DNA from: an uncultured Pantoea sp.
GTDB lineage: Bacteria; Pseudomonadota; Gammaproteobacteria; Enterobacterales; Enterobacteriaceae
Assembly: GCA_913775175.1 (NCBI GenBank)
Contig: CAJYKU010000037.1
Location: forward strand, 1 to 49,318
Reading direction: 5' to 3'
Length of the DNA stretch: 49,318 bases
Below the pieces are notes generated by a model. It saw only the letters and a program-made list of their open reading frames with translations, did no database searches and was not told the DNA's origin. Shown here in pieces: positions 17,774 to 27,047 of this stretch; the stretch's first letter is position 1; every line of letters starts with the position of its first letter. The translations under genes and the position numbers were made by a program.

Positions 17774-18652
17774 ATGCGTAAGCAATACGCTTTGCTGGCC
17801 GCGGCATTAACCGTTCCTGCTCTGGCGCAGGCAGATGAAGCCACTATTAAACATATTCATGACGCCCCTGCGGTAAAAGGTAGTGTGATCGCGAATCTGC
17901 TGGAGAAGCATGATAATCCGTTTGTGCTCTACCCCTATGAAAACAACTATCTGCTTTACACCTACACCAGCGATATGAATAAAGAGGCGATCGCCTCTTA
18001 CAACTGGGCAGACAAAGCGAAAAAAGATGAAGTAAAATTCCAGCTTAGTCTGGCGTTTCCGCTGTGGCGCGGCATTTTAGGTGACAACTCGGTGCTGGCT
18101 GCCTCGTATACTCAGCGTTCATGGTGGCAGCTATCGAATCGTGGTGGCTCATCGCCGTTTCGCGAAACCAACTACGAACCACAACTGTTTCTGGGATGGG
18201 CAACCGACTATTCGCTGGCGGGCTGGACGCTGCGTGATATCGAGGTGGGCGTTAACCATCAGTCAAATGGCCGCAGTGAACCCACTTCCCGCAGCTGGAA
18301 CCGCGTTTATGCCCGCCTGATGGCAGAAAATGGCAATTTCCTGGCTGAGATCAAGCCCTGGTATCGTCTGCCAGAAAATGAAAATAACGACGACAATCCA
18401 GATATCACGAAATATATGGGTTACTACCGCGCGAAGCTCGGTTATATGATGGGTGACAGCATTTTCAGCGTGGAAGGCAACTATAACTGGAATAGCGGCT
18501 ACGGCGGCGCAACATTTGCCTGGAGCTATCCAATCACTGAACATGTCCGCTTTTATACACAGCTGTTCAGCGGCTATGGCGAATCGCTTATCGACTACAA
18601 CCATCGTCAGACCCGTTTAGGCGTAGGCGTAACGCTTAACGATCTGTTCTAA
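17774..18652 (+). CDS. pldA: Outer-membrane phospholipase A
   Basis: PldA is a dimeric beta-barrel enzyme that removes phospholipids from the outer leaflet of the outer membrane. The 292-residue precursor has a signal peptide cut after AQA at residue 20. The catalytic residues in NHQSNGRS and SWNR are His162, Ser164 and Asn176, which are His142, Ser144 and Asn156 in the mature protein, the same numbers as in E. coli. It ends in F, as most outer-membrane barrels do. recQ follows after 19 nt. Confidence 0.97.
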   Translation: MRKQYALLAAALTVPALAQADEATIKHIHDAPAVKGSVIANLLEKHDNPFVLYPYENNYLLYTYTSDMNKEAIASYNWADKAKKDEVKFQLSLAFPLWRGILGDNSVLAASYTQRSWWQLSNRGGSSPFRETNYEPQLFLGWATDYSLAGWTLRDIEVGVNHQSNGRSEPTSRSWNRVYARLMAENGNFLAEIKPWYRLPENENNDDNPDITKYMGYYRAKLGYMMGDSIFSVEGNYNWNSGYGGATFAWSYPITEHVRFYTQLFSGYGESLIDYNHRQTRLGVGVTLNDLF

Positions 18653-18671
18653 TCAGTAAAACAGGATTACC

Positions 18672-20492
18672 GTGGCAATTTCGGCAGTGCATAATCAGGA
18701 AACGCTGGCGCAGCAGGTATTACAGGATACCTTCGGCTATCAGCAGTTTCGTCCGGGTCAGCAAGCGATTATTGAGTCTGCTCTTGCAGGGCGCGACTCT
18801 CTGGTAGTGATGCCGACAGGCGGAGGAAAATCACTCTGTTATCAGATTCCCGCCCTGGTGCAGGAAGGATTGACACTGGTGGTTTCACCGCTGATTTCAC
18901 TGATGAAAGACCAGGTCGATCAGTTACTGGCGAATGGTGTGGCCGCAGCGTGTCTTAATTCGACGCAGACGCGTGAGCAGCAGCAGCAGGTCTTTGCTGA
19001 TTGCCGCTCAGGTCAGCTAAAGCTGCTCTATATTGCACCCGAGCGGCTGATGATGGATAACTTTCTCGACAGCCTGCAGCACTGGAACCCGGTGATGCTG
19101 GCAGTGGATGAAGCGCACTGTATTTCGCAGTGGGGGCACGATTTCCGGCCAGAATATGGCGCGCTTGGTCAGCTCAGGCAGCGCTTTCCTCAGCTACCGG
19201 TCATGGCACTGACTGCAACGGCAGATGAAACCACGCGCAACGACATTGTACATCTGCTGCAGATGCATGATCCGTTGATTCAGATCAGCAGCTTCGATCG
19301 TCCCAATATCCGCTATACCCTGGTAGAGAAGTTCAAACCCACTGATCAGCTGCTGCGCTATGTTCAGGAGCAGCGCGGTAAAAGCGGCATTATTTACTGC
19401 AATAGCCGTGCTAAAGTAGAAGATACCGCAGCCCGCCTGCAGAGCCGGGGCCTGAGCGTTGGTGCGTATCATGCCGGGATCGACAGCGCACAGCGTGCTT
19501 ATGTGCAGGAGGCCTTCCAGCGTGACGACCTGCAGATTGTGGTCGCAACTGTGGCGTTTGGCATGGGGATAAACAAGCCTAATGTGCGCTTTGTCGTTCA
19601 CTTTGATATTCCGCGTAACATTGAGTCTTACTATCAGGAAACCGGTCGCGCCGGGCGTGATGGTCTGCCAGCGGAAGCGATGATGCTCTACGATCCGGCA
19701 GATATGGTCTGGCTGCGTAAGTGCCTTGAAGAGAAAGTCCCGGGCCCGCTGCAGGATATTGAACGTCATAAACTCAACGCTATGGGCGCATTCGCTGAGG
19801 CGCAAACCTGCCGACGTCTGGTGCTGCTGAACTACTTTGGCGAAGGGCGTCAGCAACCCTGCGGAAACTGCGATATTTGTCTTGATCCTCCTCGTCGTTA
19901 TGACGGTTTGGTTGACGGACAAAAAGCGCTGTCATGTATCTATCGTACCGGTCAGCGTTTTGGTATGAGCTACATTGTCGAAGTACTGCGTGGCTCTGCG
20001 AATCAGCGTATTCGCGATAATGGCCATGACAGGCTGCCGATCTATGGGCTGGGGCGCGATCAGAGCCTGGAGCACTGGATCAGCGTACTGCGTCAGCTTA
20101 TTCATCTCGGTATGGTGACACAGAATATCGCTATGCACTCTGCGCTGCAGCTCACTGAAGCTGCCCGCCCGGTGCTGCGGGCTGAAATTGCGTTGCAGCT
20201 GGCAGTGCCGCGTACAGTCACGGCAAAAAGCCGCAGTGCGCCGAAGGTATATGGGGGCAACTATGATCGCAGGCTGTTTGCCAAGTTACGCAAACTGCGT
20301 AAGGCGATTGCCGATGAAGAGAATATTCCCCCCTATGTGGTGTTTAACGATGCCACGCTGATTGAAATGGCAGAACAGCTGCCGGTCAGCGCGTCTGACA
20401 TGCTCAGCGTAAATGGTGTTGGCCATCGCAAGCTGGAGCGCTTTGGAAAACCGTTTTTGCTGATGATCAGAGAACATCTTGATGATGAATAA
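18672..20492 (+). CDS. recQ: ATP-dependent DNA helicase RecQ, GTG start
   Basis: RecQ is an SF2 3'-5' helicase of the RecF pathway. Walker A is MPTGGGKS (Lys53), motif II is DEAH, and the [10 protein letters not shown] aromatic loop is intact. The four zinc cysteines appear as QTC and CGNCDIC around residues 378-403. A C-terminal HRDC domain is marked by [14 protein letters not shown]. The start is GTG at 18672 with AGGA upstream; E. coli recQ also uses GTG. The length of 606 residues is close to E. coli (about 609). It is probably co-transcribed with pldA and rhtC. Confidence 0.97.
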   Translation: MAISAVHNQETLAQQVLQDTFGYQQFRPGQQAIIESALAGRDSLVVMPTGGGKSLCYQIPALVQEGLTLVVSPLISLMKDQVDQLLANGVAAACLNSTQTREQQQQVFADCRSGQLKLLYIAPERLMMDNFLDSLQHWNPVMLAVDEAHCISQWGHDFRPEYGALGQLRQRFPQLPVMALTATADETTRNDIVHLLQMHDPLIQISSFDRPNIRYTLVEKFKPTDQLLRYVQEQRGKSGIIYCNSRAKVEDTAARLQSRGLSVGAYHAGIDSAQRAYVQEAFQRDDLQIVVATVAFGMGINKPNVRFVVHFDIPRNIESYYQETGRAGRDGLPAEAMMLYDPADMVWLRKCLEEKVPGPLQDIERHKLNAMGAFAEAQTCRRLVLLNYFGEGRQQPCGNCDICLDPPRRYDGLVDGQKALSCIYRTGQRFGMSYIVEVLRGSANQRIRDNGHDRLPIYGLGRDQSLEHWISVLRQLIHLGMVTQNIAMHSALQLTEAARPVLRAEIALQLAVPRTVTAKSRSAPKVYGGNYDRRLFAKLRKLRKAIADEENIPPYVVFNDATLIEMAEQLPVSASDMLSVNGVGHRKLERFGKPFLLMIREHLDDE

Positions 20493-20504
20493 AGGATACC
20501 TATT

Positions 20505-21128
20505 ATGCTGATGCTGTTTGCTACTGTTGCACTGGTGCATTTTGTCGCGCTGATGAGTCCGGGCCCCGACTTTTTCTTTGTCTCGCAGACGGCTGCCAGC
20601 CGTTCACGTAAAGAGGCGATGATGGGGGTGCTGGGGATCACGCTGGGAATTGTGGTCTGGGCAGGCGTAGCGCTGATGGGTCTGCATCTGCTGCTGGAAA
20701 AAATGGCGTGGCTGCATGAGATAATTATGGTGGGCGGCGGGCTCTATCTGCTCTGGATGGGCTGGCAGCTATTATGTTCTGCACGTCAGCGTCATAAAGA
20801 ACCACACAGCAGTGCACCCGTGGTAGAACTGCCAAAGCGCGGTATGAGCTTTCTGAAAGGTTTTCTGACGAATCTCTCTAATCCCAAAGCAATTATCTAT
20901 TTTGGCAGTGTCTTTTCACTCTTTGTCGGTAACGATGTGGGTGCTGCGACTCGCTGGGGACTCTTTCTGCTGATTATTGCTGAAACCTTTGCATGGTTTG
21001 CCCTGGTTGCAGCAATCTTTGCCCTGCCGTGGATGCGGGATAAATATCAGCGCATGGCGAAATGGGTGGATGGTATGGCAGGCGTACTGTTTGCAGGATT
21101 TGGTATTCATCTGATTATTTCGCGCTAA
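20505..21128 (+). CDS. rhtC: Threonine exporter RhtC (LysE family)
   Basis: This 207-residue inner-membrane protein has about six transmembrane helices and the LysE-family signature MSPGPDFFFV near the N terminus, plus TNLSNPKAIIYF at about residues 125-136. E. coli RhtC exports threonine. It lies 12 nt after recQ and converges with its paralogue rhtB. Confidence 0.95.
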   Translation: MLMLFATVALVHFVALMSPGPDFFFVSQTAASRSRKEAMMGVLGITLGIVVWAGVALMGLHLLLEKMAWLHEIIMVGGGLYLLWMGWQLLCSARQRHKEPHSSAPVVELPKRGMSFLKGFLTNLSNPKAIIYFGSVFSLFVGNDVGAATRWGLFLLIIAETFAWFALVAAIFALPWMRDKYQRMAKWVDGMAGVLFAGFGIHLIISR

Positions 21129-21153
21129 GCCTGCCCGGCTCACCACTGCGGCA

Positions 21154-21214
21154 CCGGTCAGTGCTCGCCTTCTGCACATACTCCAGGTATGCGCCGGAGC
21201 CGCACGCTGACCGG
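21154..21214. repeat. Nested inverted repeat between rhtC and rhtB
   Basis: CCGGTCAG at 21154-21161 pairs with CTGACCGG near 21207-21214. Inside lies a second hairpin, CATAC (21177-21181) with GTATG (21187-21191). A T run (21231-21237) follows on the plus strand after 16 nt and could help end rhtC. The element is longer than a normal terminator and may be a repeated palindrome. Confidence 0.5.
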
Positions 21215-21235
21215 CACTGAATTGACTGAGTTTTT

Positions 21236-21859
21236 TTACGCTATTCTGCGTGCGCTGGCCAGCAGCGCGCCAACCGCCATAAAGAGCCCGCCAAAAATCC
21301 GGTTTAGCAGTTTCATCTGCTTTGGTCCCTTGATCCATCGCGCAATACGCGTCGCCAGCGTGGCATAACCAATCATCACAATCACATCAACCACAATTGT
21401 TGTGACGCCGAGAATCAGATACTGCATCAGCTGCGGCTGATGAGGCAGAATAAACTGCGGAAATAGCGCGGCGAGAAACACAATACTTTTTGGATTGGTG
21501 AGATTTACCAGCAGTGCGCGCTGAAACAGATGGCGGCGCGGCGTCGCTTTCGCCACCGCCTCAAGGTTAATACTTCCTGCTGATCGCCATTGCTGAATAC
21601 CAAGCCATATCAGATAGGCAGCGCCTGCCCATTTCAGGATCTCAAATGCCAGCAACGATTGTGAAAACAGCGCACCCAGGCCAGCGCCAACCAGCACAAT
21701 ATGAATCGCCAGACCAAGCTGTAAACCTGTAATTGAAACTGCTGCACCGCGATAGCCGTGGCTGATACCTGTGCTCATGGTATTAATGGCACCAGAACCC
21801 GGCGAGAGGCTAAGGATAGTCGTGGTCAGCAGATAGGTAAGCCACCATTCTGTGGTCAT
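21236..21859 (-). CDS. rhtB: Homoserine/homoserine-lactone exporter RhtB (LysE family)
   Basis: RhtB exports homoserine, homoserine lactone and threonine. The start at 21859 gives [11 protein letters not shown] and 207 residues, in line with E. coli (206). Upstream in-frame codons extend the frame by 21 residues but have no family similarity. The motif [12 protein letters not shown] is the LysE-family signature, and [16 protein letters not shown] is conserved. It is convergent with rhtC and divergent from pldB. Confidence 0.95.
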   Translation of the reverse strand: MTTEWWLTYLLTTTILSLSPGSGAINTMSTGISHGYRGAAVSITGLQLGLAIHIVLVGAGLGALFSQSLLAFEILKWAGAAYLIWLGIQQWRSAGSINLEAVAKATPRRHLFQRALLVNLTNPKSIVFLAALFPQFILPHQPQLMQYLILGVTTIVVDVIVMIGYATLATRIARWIKGPKQMKLLNRIFGGLFMAVGALLASARRIA

Positions 21860-21963
21860 GTGTGAGATTCCCTGAAACGCGCGAAGTATGACACAATACG
21901 CCAGAAAACAGCGCTGCGCCACGGCGTAAAAAGGGGCGAACAGAAATTTTTTCAGGGGGGCAG

Positions 21964-22959
21964 ATGCAGCATCACAGAGAGAGCTGGCTCAGGCGTGAAG
22001 AGGCCTTTGCCGCATTTGCTACCGGCCCGCTGCTTAGCTTCTGGCAACAACGGGAAGAGTGTGAGTTCACTGGCGTTGGTGAGTTGACTATCCGCTATGT
22101 GCGCTTTACGGCACCACAGCATCAGCGTGTGATCCTGATTGTGCCAGGCCGCATTGAAAGCTACATCAAATATCCTGAGCTGGCGTATGACCTGTTTCAC
22201 TGCGGCTATGATGTAGTGATCATTGATCATCGCGGTCAGGGGCGATCTGACCGTCTGCTGGCAGATTCTCATCGCGGACATGTCGCAGAGTTTAATGACT
22301 ATGTTGACGATCTGGAGACGCTCTATCACAACGAGATCGCCAGTAAGCCTTATCAGCAACGCTATGTGCTGGGACACTCTATGGGTGGTGCCATCGCCGC
22401 GCTGTTCCTGGTGCGCCAGCCACAGGCATTTCAGGCTGCGGTGCTCTGTGCACCAATGCTGGGTATTGTGCTACCGCTGCCGCCATTTCTGGCGCATCGG
22501 ATCCTCGACTGGACAGAAAAACATCCTGCGCTGCGTGACGGATATGCACTGGGTACTGGCCGCTGGCGGGCGCATCCATTTGGTCTTAATCGTCTGACGC
22601 ACAGCCGGGAACGCTATCGACGCAATTTGCGCTTCTATGCTGATGAGCCGGCGATTCGTGTGGGTGGGCCTACCTATCACTGGGTGCGGGAGGGTGTGCA
22701 GGCCGGACGCGATATTATCAGTCAGGTAGCAAAAATCACCACGCCGCTGCTGTTACTGCAGGCAAGCGACGATGATGTTGTCGATAATCGTTCTCAGAAT
22801 CTGTTCTGCCAGGCAATGGCTGCCGCGGGTCATCCATGTGAAGGCGATACGCCATGTGTGATCCAGGGCGCACGACATGAAATATTGTTTGAGTCAGATG
22901 CGATGCGTGCCAGAGCGCTGAATACTATTCTGGATTTTTTTGCCAGCCACGCTGGCTGA
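21964..22959 (+). CDS. pldB: Lysophospholipase L2
   Basis: A 331-residue alpha/beta hydrolase of the monoacylglycerol lipase type. The nucleophile elbow is GHSMGG (about residues 138-143), with the oxyanion-side motif [11 protein letters not shown] and DHRGQGRS. The likely acid is in the ASDDDVVDN segment and the histidine in GARHEILFE. It cleaves lysophospholipids, complementing PldA. yigL follows after 32 nt. Confidence 0.95.
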   Translation: MQHHRESWLRREEAFAAFATGPLLSFWQQREECEFTGVGELTIRYVRFTAPQHQRVILIVPGRIESYIKYPELAYDLFHCGYDVVIIDHRGQGRSDRLLADSHRGHVAEFNDYVDDLETLYHNEIASKPYQQRYVLGHSMGGAIAALFLVRQPQAFQAAVLCAPMLGIVLPLPPFLAHRILDWTEKHPALRDGYALGTGRWRAHPFGLNRLTHSRERYRRNLRFYADEPAIRVGGPTYHWVREGVQAGRDIISQVAKITTPLLLLQASDDDVVDNRSQNLFCQAMAAAGHPCEGDTPCVIQGARHEILFESDAMRARALNTILDFFASHAG

Positions 22960-22991
22960 ACTTATTGCCGATACAACAACCCGAGGTTTCC

Positions 22992-23792
22992 ATGTTTCAC
23001 ATCGTTGCATCCGATCTGGATGGCACGCTGCTTTCACCGCAACACCGTCTGACGCCTTTTGCCCGCTCCACGCTACAGGCGCTGGTGGCCCGCAATATGC
23101 ATTTTGTTTTTGCAACCGGGCGTCATCATATTGATGTGGCGCAGATGCGCGATAAGCTCGCGATTCCGGCCTATATGATCACCTCCAACGGTGCGCGCGT
23201 GCACAATGCCGCCGGTGAGCTGATCTTCAGCCACAATCTCGACAGTGATATCGTCAGCGATCTCTATGCACTTAAATATCATGATGAAAACATCCTGACG
23301 CATGTTTATCGTGATGATGAGTGGTTTATGAGCCGGCACCATCCTGATGAGCAGGACTATTTTCAGGAGTCGGAGTTTATGTATCAGCTTTACCAGCCAG
23401 GCATACTGCCAACGGATGGTATCAGCAAAGTCTTTTTCACCAGCCGCGATCCCGCCTCGCTGCTGCCGCTGGAGCAGGCGATTGAAGCGCGCTGGGGCGA
23501 TCGTGTTAACGTGAGTTTTTCACTGCCAACCTGTCTGGAGGTTATGGCGGGGGGCGTATCGAAGGGGCATGCGCTGGAAGCGGTCGCAAAACAGCTGGGA
23601 CACTCGTTAAAAGCCTGTATCGCCTTTGGCGACGGCATGAATGATGTGGAGATGCTGAGTATGGCGGGTAAAGGCTGCATTATGCACAACGGGCAGCAGC
23701 GGCTGAAAGATCGATTGCCGGCGCTGGAAGTGATTGGCAGTAACGCAGATGATGCGGTGCCACACACCCTGCGTAAGCTCTTTCTCGACTAA
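22992..23792 (+). CDS. yigL: Cof-type HAD phosphatase YigL
   Basis: A 266-residue HAD phosphatase with nucleophile Asp8 and acid Asp10 in ASDLDGTLLSP, TGRHH in motif II, a Cof-type C2 cap, and FGDGMNDVEML as the metal motif. E. coli YigL dephosphorylates pyridoxal phosphate and sugar phosphates and relieves glucose-phosphate stress when its mRNA is stabilised by SgrS. The ATG at 22992 has GAGG upstream and gives the same length as E. coli. The stop overlaps the T tract of the glpT terminator. Confidence 0.94.
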   Translation: MFHIVASDLDGTLLSPQHRLTPFARSTLQALVARNMHFVFATGRHHIDVAQMRDKLAIPAYMITSNGARVHNAAGELIFSHNLDSDIVSDLYALKYHDENILTHVYRDDEWFMSRHHPDEQDYFQESEFMYQLYQPGILPTDGISKVFFTSRDPASLLPLEQAIEARWGDRVNVSFSLPTCLEVMAGGVSKGHALEAVAKQLGHSLKACIAFGDGMNDVEMLSMAGKGCIMHNGQQRLKDRLPALEVIGSNADDAVPHTLRKLFLD

Positions 23793-23816
23793 AAAAAGGC
23801 CGGCTATATGCCGGCC
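23791..23816 (-). terminator. Rho-independent terminator of glpT
   Basis: On the minus strand GGCCGGC pairs with GCCGGCC around ATATA and seven T residues follow. The T tract overlaps the stop codon of convergent yigL. Confidence 0.95.
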
Positions 23817-23824
23817 CGCGTCAC

Positions 23825-25165
23825 TTATCTCAGCTGTTGCTTATGCTTGTGTTCGCTGATCATGGTCAGCAGCAGAAGCACCACTGCCAGTACCGATCCG
23901 GCAATCATAACGATAAATCCGCCGTCCCAGCCAAAGAAATCAACGGTATAGCCTACAATGGCGCTGGCAGCTACCGAGCCACCAAGGTAGCCAAACAGAC
24001 CGGTAAAACCTGCTGCAGTACCGGCTGCTTTCTTCGGTGCCAGCTCGAGTGCATGCAGACCAATCAGCATTACCGGACCGTAAATCAGGAAGCCGATTAC
24101 GATCATGCAGAGCATATCAATACCTGGATTACCCGGCGGGTTGAGCCAGTAGATCACTGTGGCAATGGTCACCAGTGTCATAAAAAATACGCCGGTTGCG
24201 CCGCGATTGCCTTTAAACACTTTGTCTGACATCCAGCCACACAGCAGCGTTCCGGGAATACCGGCATATTCATACAGAAAGTAAGCCCAGGATGATTTAT
24301 CCAGTGTGAAGTGTTTGACCTCTTTAAGGTAGGTTGGCGACCAGTCAAGAATGCCGTAGCGCAGCAGATAGACAAAGACGTTCGCCAGCGCGATATACCA
24401 TAACAGCTTGTTAGGCAATATATACTGCATAAAAATCTGTCTGGCGGTCAGCTCCTGCTCATGACTCTCTGTGTAGTCAGGCGGATAGTCGTTTTTCCAC
24501 GCTTCAATGGGCGGCAGGCCACAGGATTGCGGCGTGTCGCGCATCATGGCAAAGGCAAACAGTGCAATCAGGATGGCACCAAATGCCGGCATATACAGCG
24601 CCGCTTTCCAGTCATTGAACCACGCCATACCCAGCATGAAGAGCAGCGGAGGAATACCGCCACCCACGTTATGTGCGCAGTTCCAGACTGAGACAATTCC
24701 GCCACGCTCTTTCTGCGACCACCAGTGCACCATGGTACGGCCACAGGGCGGCCAGCCCATGCCCTGGAACCAGCCACACAGAAACAGCAGTACGAACATA
24801 ATCATGATGCTGGATGTTGCCCAGGGAACAAAGCCCATAAACAGCATCACTGATGCCGCCAGAATCAGACCGGCGGGCAGAAATACGCGTGGATTTGAGC
24901 GGTCAGAGACCGAGCCCATAATAAATTTTGAAAAGCCATAGGCAATGGAAATGCCAGAGAGGGCAAACCCCAGATCGCCACGTGAAAAGCCCTGCTCAAC
25001 CAGATAGGGCATCGCCAGAGCGAAGTTCTTGCGTACCAGGTAGTACGCCGCATAACCGAAGAAGATTCCCAGGAATATCTGCCAGCGCAGCCGGCGATAC
25101 AGCGGATCAACCCGATCGTCAGCTACCTGGGGCTGGCGTGGTGCAGGTTTAAAAATACTCAACAT
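23825..25165 (-). CDS. glpT: Glycerol-3-phosphate/phosphate antiporter GlpT
   Basis: GlpT imports sn-glycerol-3-phosphate in exchange for phosphate and is also the fosfomycin entry route. The 446-residue MFS protein (12 helices) matches E. coli GlpT almost without gaps. The substrate residues Arg45, His165 and Arg269 all fall at the E. coli positions. In E. coli glpT is in the glpTQ operon divergent from glpABC; here it stands alone between yigL and yigM, with no glpQ. The 5' region holds CRP and GlpR-like sites, so normal control seems to have moved with the gene. Confidence 0.97.
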   Translation of the reverse strand: MLSIFKPAPRQPQVADDRVDPLYRRLRWQIFLGIFFGYAAYYLVRKNFALAMPYLVEQGFSRGDLGFALSGISIAYGFSKFIMGSVSDRSNPRVFLPAGLILAASVMLFMGFVPWATSSIMIMFVLLFLCGWFQGMGWPPCGRTMVHWWSQKERGGIVSVWNCAHNVGGGIPPLLFMLGMAWFNDWKAALYMPAFGAILIALFAFAMMRDTPQSCGLPPIEAWKNDYPPDYTESHEQELTARQIFMQYILPNKLLWYIALANVFVYLLRYGILDWSPTYLKEVKHFTLDKSSWAYFLYEYAGIPGTLLCGWMSDKVFKGNRGATGVFFMTLVTIATVIYWLNPPGNPGIDMLCMIVIGFLIYGPVMLIGLHALELAPKKAAGTAAGFTGLFGYLGGSVAASAIVGYTVDFFGWDGGFIVMIAGSVLAVVLLLLTMISEHKHKQQLR

Positions 25166-25245
25166 GAAATGGCCCTCCGGGGCACAAAATAGTTATAGGT
25201 TTCCCAGCAGGTCGGGATTGAAACAGAGTGATGTGCAAAACAGCG

Positions 25246-25263
25246 ATTTGCTATTTCGCGCAA
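25246..25263. promoter_or_regulatory. GlpR-like operator at the glpT start
   Basis: An 18-bp element (ATTTGC to GCGCAA) matches the GlpR consensus at about two thirds of positions. It overlaps the predicted glpT transcription start (about 25257), where a repressor would act. The match is imperfect. Confidence 0.4.
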
Positions 25264-25309
25264 AGAATAAAGATGGTTGCCATCCGTTACTGTGACAGAT
25301 GACACATAT
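25264..25309 (-). promoter_or_regulatory. glpT promoter with CRP site at -41.5
   Basis: TGTGA-N6-ACACA (25291-25306) is a CRP half-site pair with one mismatch, centred at 25298.5. On the minus strand TATTCT (25269-25264) is a -10 element predicting a start near 25257. The CRP centre is therefore at -41.5, the classic class II position, and no good -35 is needed. Confidence 0.75.
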
Positions 25310-25350
25310 GTTACAGTTTTATGACAATAAAGAGCGAAAAAAGCCAAATT

Positions 25351-25368
25351 ATGTTTCTTTTCGCGCAT
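25351..25368. promoter_or_regulatory. GlpR-like upstream operator
   Basis: The 18-bp element ATGTTTC...GCGCAT matches the GlpR palindrome at 14 of 18 positions. It lies about 100 bp upstream of the glpT start. GlpR uses several operators in the E. coli glp regulon, so a looped pair with 25246-25263 is plausible. Confidence 0.45.
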
Positions 25369-25487
25369 TTTGCTGGAGAGAGGCTGGCGTTATCGAAGTA
25401 TCTGCCCGGCAGAATGTTGCAGTTTATGTTTAACCGCCATAGTCAGCTGTGACATATATGCATTGGCGTTGCGGTCAGTTTAACCAG

Positions 25488-25496
25488 TTGTAAACC
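25488..25496. promoter_or_regulatory. BirA operator half-site upstream of yigM
   Basis: TTGTAAACC is exactly the conserved half of the biotin-repressor operator. The partner GGTTTACAA at the normal 15-16 bp spacing is not seen; the closest is TGTTTAC starting near 25524. It lies about 70 bp upstream of the biotin transporter gene yigM. Confidence 0.35.
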
Positions 25497-25564
25497 AGAT
25501 AGTCTGACTGCCGGGGAGAAGTTTGTTTACACTAGCGCCACTGTTGAAAAGGGGATCTTTTGTC

Positions 25565-26425
25565 GTGCTGCTATTGATTGTGACCACTGTACTGTGGGCG
25601 TTTTCGTTTAGTCTGATTGGTGAGTACCTGGCTGGGCAGGTGGATAGCTGGTTTTCAGTACTGATGCGACTGGGCCTGGCTGCCCTGATGTTTCTGCCGT
25701 TTTTACGCTGGCGTGGCTATCGGGCCTCGACGCTGCTGCTCTATATGCTGGCAGGTATGCTGCAGCTGGGGGTGATGTATCTGCTGAGTTTCAAAGCGTA
25801 TCTTTACCTCAGCGTCTCGGAGTTTTTGCTGTTTACTGTGATGACGCCGCTCTATATCACGCTAATTTACGATCTGCTCAGTAAACGCCGGCTGCGTATC
25901 GGTTACGCATTCAGCGCGCTGCTGGCAGTCGCGGGTGCGGCTATTATTCGCTATGACCATGTCAGCCAGCACTTCTGGTTTGGGCTGCTGCTGGTACAGG
26001 CGGCAAATATCTGTTTCGCGATTGGCATGGTGGGTTATAAGCGTCTGCAGGAGCAGCGGCCGATGCCGCAGCATACCGCTTTCTCATGGTTTTATATGGG
26101 TGCTGCACTGATTGCAGTTATCGCCTGGTCTCTGTGGGGAAATCCGCAACAGCTGCCAGCGACTACGCTGCAGTGGGGCGTACTGGTGTGGCTGGGTGTG
26201 GTCGCATCCGGACTGGGCTATTTTATGTGGAACTACGGTGCCACGCAGGTCGATGCCGGTACACTGGGCATTATGAACAATATGCATGTACCGGCGGGAT
26301 TGCTGGTCAATCTGGCGATCTGGCAGGAGAAACCGCACTGGCCGAGTTTTATCATGGGCGCGACGGTGATCTTCGCATCACTCTATGTGCATAAGCGATG
26401 GGTGACTGGCAGACAGCAGAGCTGA
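25565..26425 (+). CDS. yigM: Biotin transporter YigM (EamA family), GTG start
   Basis: A 286-residue, ten-helix EamA-type carrier. The sequence ATTVLWAFSF-like start (TTVLWAFSFSLIGEYLAG), SFKAYLYL and IGYFMWNYGATQVDAG-type segments match E. coli YigM (BioP), the high-affinity biotin importer. The start is taken as GTG at 25565, with GGGGA 9 nt upstream, because this aligns with the E. coli N terminus. A TTG at 25523 would add 14 residues. It sits between glpT (divergent) and a convergent yehS-like gene. A BirA half-site lies upstream. Confidence 0.88.
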   Translation: MLLLIVTTVLWAFSFSLIGEYLAGQVDSWFSVLMRLGLAALMFLPFLRWRGYRASTLLLYMLAGMLQLGVMYLLSFKAYLYLSVSEFLLFTVMTPLYITLIYDLLSKRRLRIGYAFSALLAVAGAAIIRYDHVSQHFWFGLLLVQAANICFAIGMVGYKRLQEQRPMPQHTAFSWFYMGAALIAVIAWSLWGNPQQLPATTLQWGVLVWLGVVASGLGYFMWNYGATQVDAGTLGIMNNMHVPAGLLVNLAIWQEKPHWPSFIMGATVIFASLYVHKRWVTGRQQS

Positions 26426-26437
26426 CGTTGCCAATGG

Positions 26438-26465
26438 CTCAGCCCACTGCAACAAGCGGGCTGAG
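26438..26465. terminator. Hairpin between convergent yigM and the yehS-like gene
   Basis: CTCAGCCC (26438-26445) pairs with GGGCTGAG (26458-26465) across 12 nt. On the plus strand a T5 run follows at about 26477-26481, not directly adjacent. It probably stops yigM transcription, though weakly by rule. Confidence 0.5.
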
Positions 26466-26472
26466 TCAGCAA

Positions 26473-26955
26473 TCAGTTTTTCTTCGCCGGGGTGCCCGGA
26501 CGCTGTATCAGCGTAAGTCCTTTCAGAAAATTACGCAGGATCTGATCGCCACATTCACGATAGTTTTTATGATCCGGGTTGCGGAAAATTGCGCCAATTT
26601 CTCCCTGTGACACTTTGAAATTCGCTTTCAGCAGAATATCGGGGATATCGGTGGTTTTCAGCGCAAAAGCGATACGCAGCTTTTTCAGAAATACATTGTT
26701 GTTCATACGGCGTTCAACAGAGGGGGCTGGCGCATCTTCACTTTTGCCACGGCGGTAGTAGATCAGGCCGTTGAGGAAATAGCCCATTAATACGTCAGGC
26801 AGCTTGCGAAACTGCGCATCATCCTCTTTTTTCAGCCAGCTCTGCACGTCCTCAAGCGGCACATCGCTTCCGGCAAGGGCAAAAATCTCCACCACTTTGC
26901 TATCGCTTAAATCAAGCATATAGCGCACGCTGCGCAGAACATCGTTATTTGTCAT
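26473..26955 (-). CDS. yehS: YehS-like DUF1456 protein
   Basis: This 160-residue protein has two copies of the DUF1456 module. The first begins NDVLRSVRYMLDLSD and the second NNNVFLKKLRIAFALK; PDHKNYRECGDQILRNFL near the end is characteristic. The start at 26955 (MTNNDVLRS, GGAGAG upstream) matches the E. coli YehS N terminus; an upstream ATG at 26991 adds 12 unlikely residues. The function is unknown. In E. coli yehS lies far from metR, so this is either a relocated yehS or a paralogue. Confidence 0.87.
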   Translation of the reverse strand: MTNNDVLRSVRYMLDLSDSKVVEIFALAGSDVPLEDVQSWLKKEDDAQFRKLPDVLMGYFLNGLIYYRRGKSEDAPAPSVERRMNNNVFLKKLRIAFALKTTDIPDILLKANFKVSQGEIGAIFRNPDHKNYRECGDQILRNFLKGLTLIQRPGTPAKKN

Positions 26956-27047
26956 GGTGAAACTCTCCGGGTAGCAATCAAGGCGGCGCATTATAGAGCA
27001 GGCAGGGCAGGGATAACAGCGCGGACAGCAGAGACCGCGCCAGGAAA

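Noticed and set aside
19194-19922. 242-codon open frame antisense to recQ
   Set aside because: It is fully inside recQ, whose helicase motifs are intact; the antisense product shows no recognisable domain.
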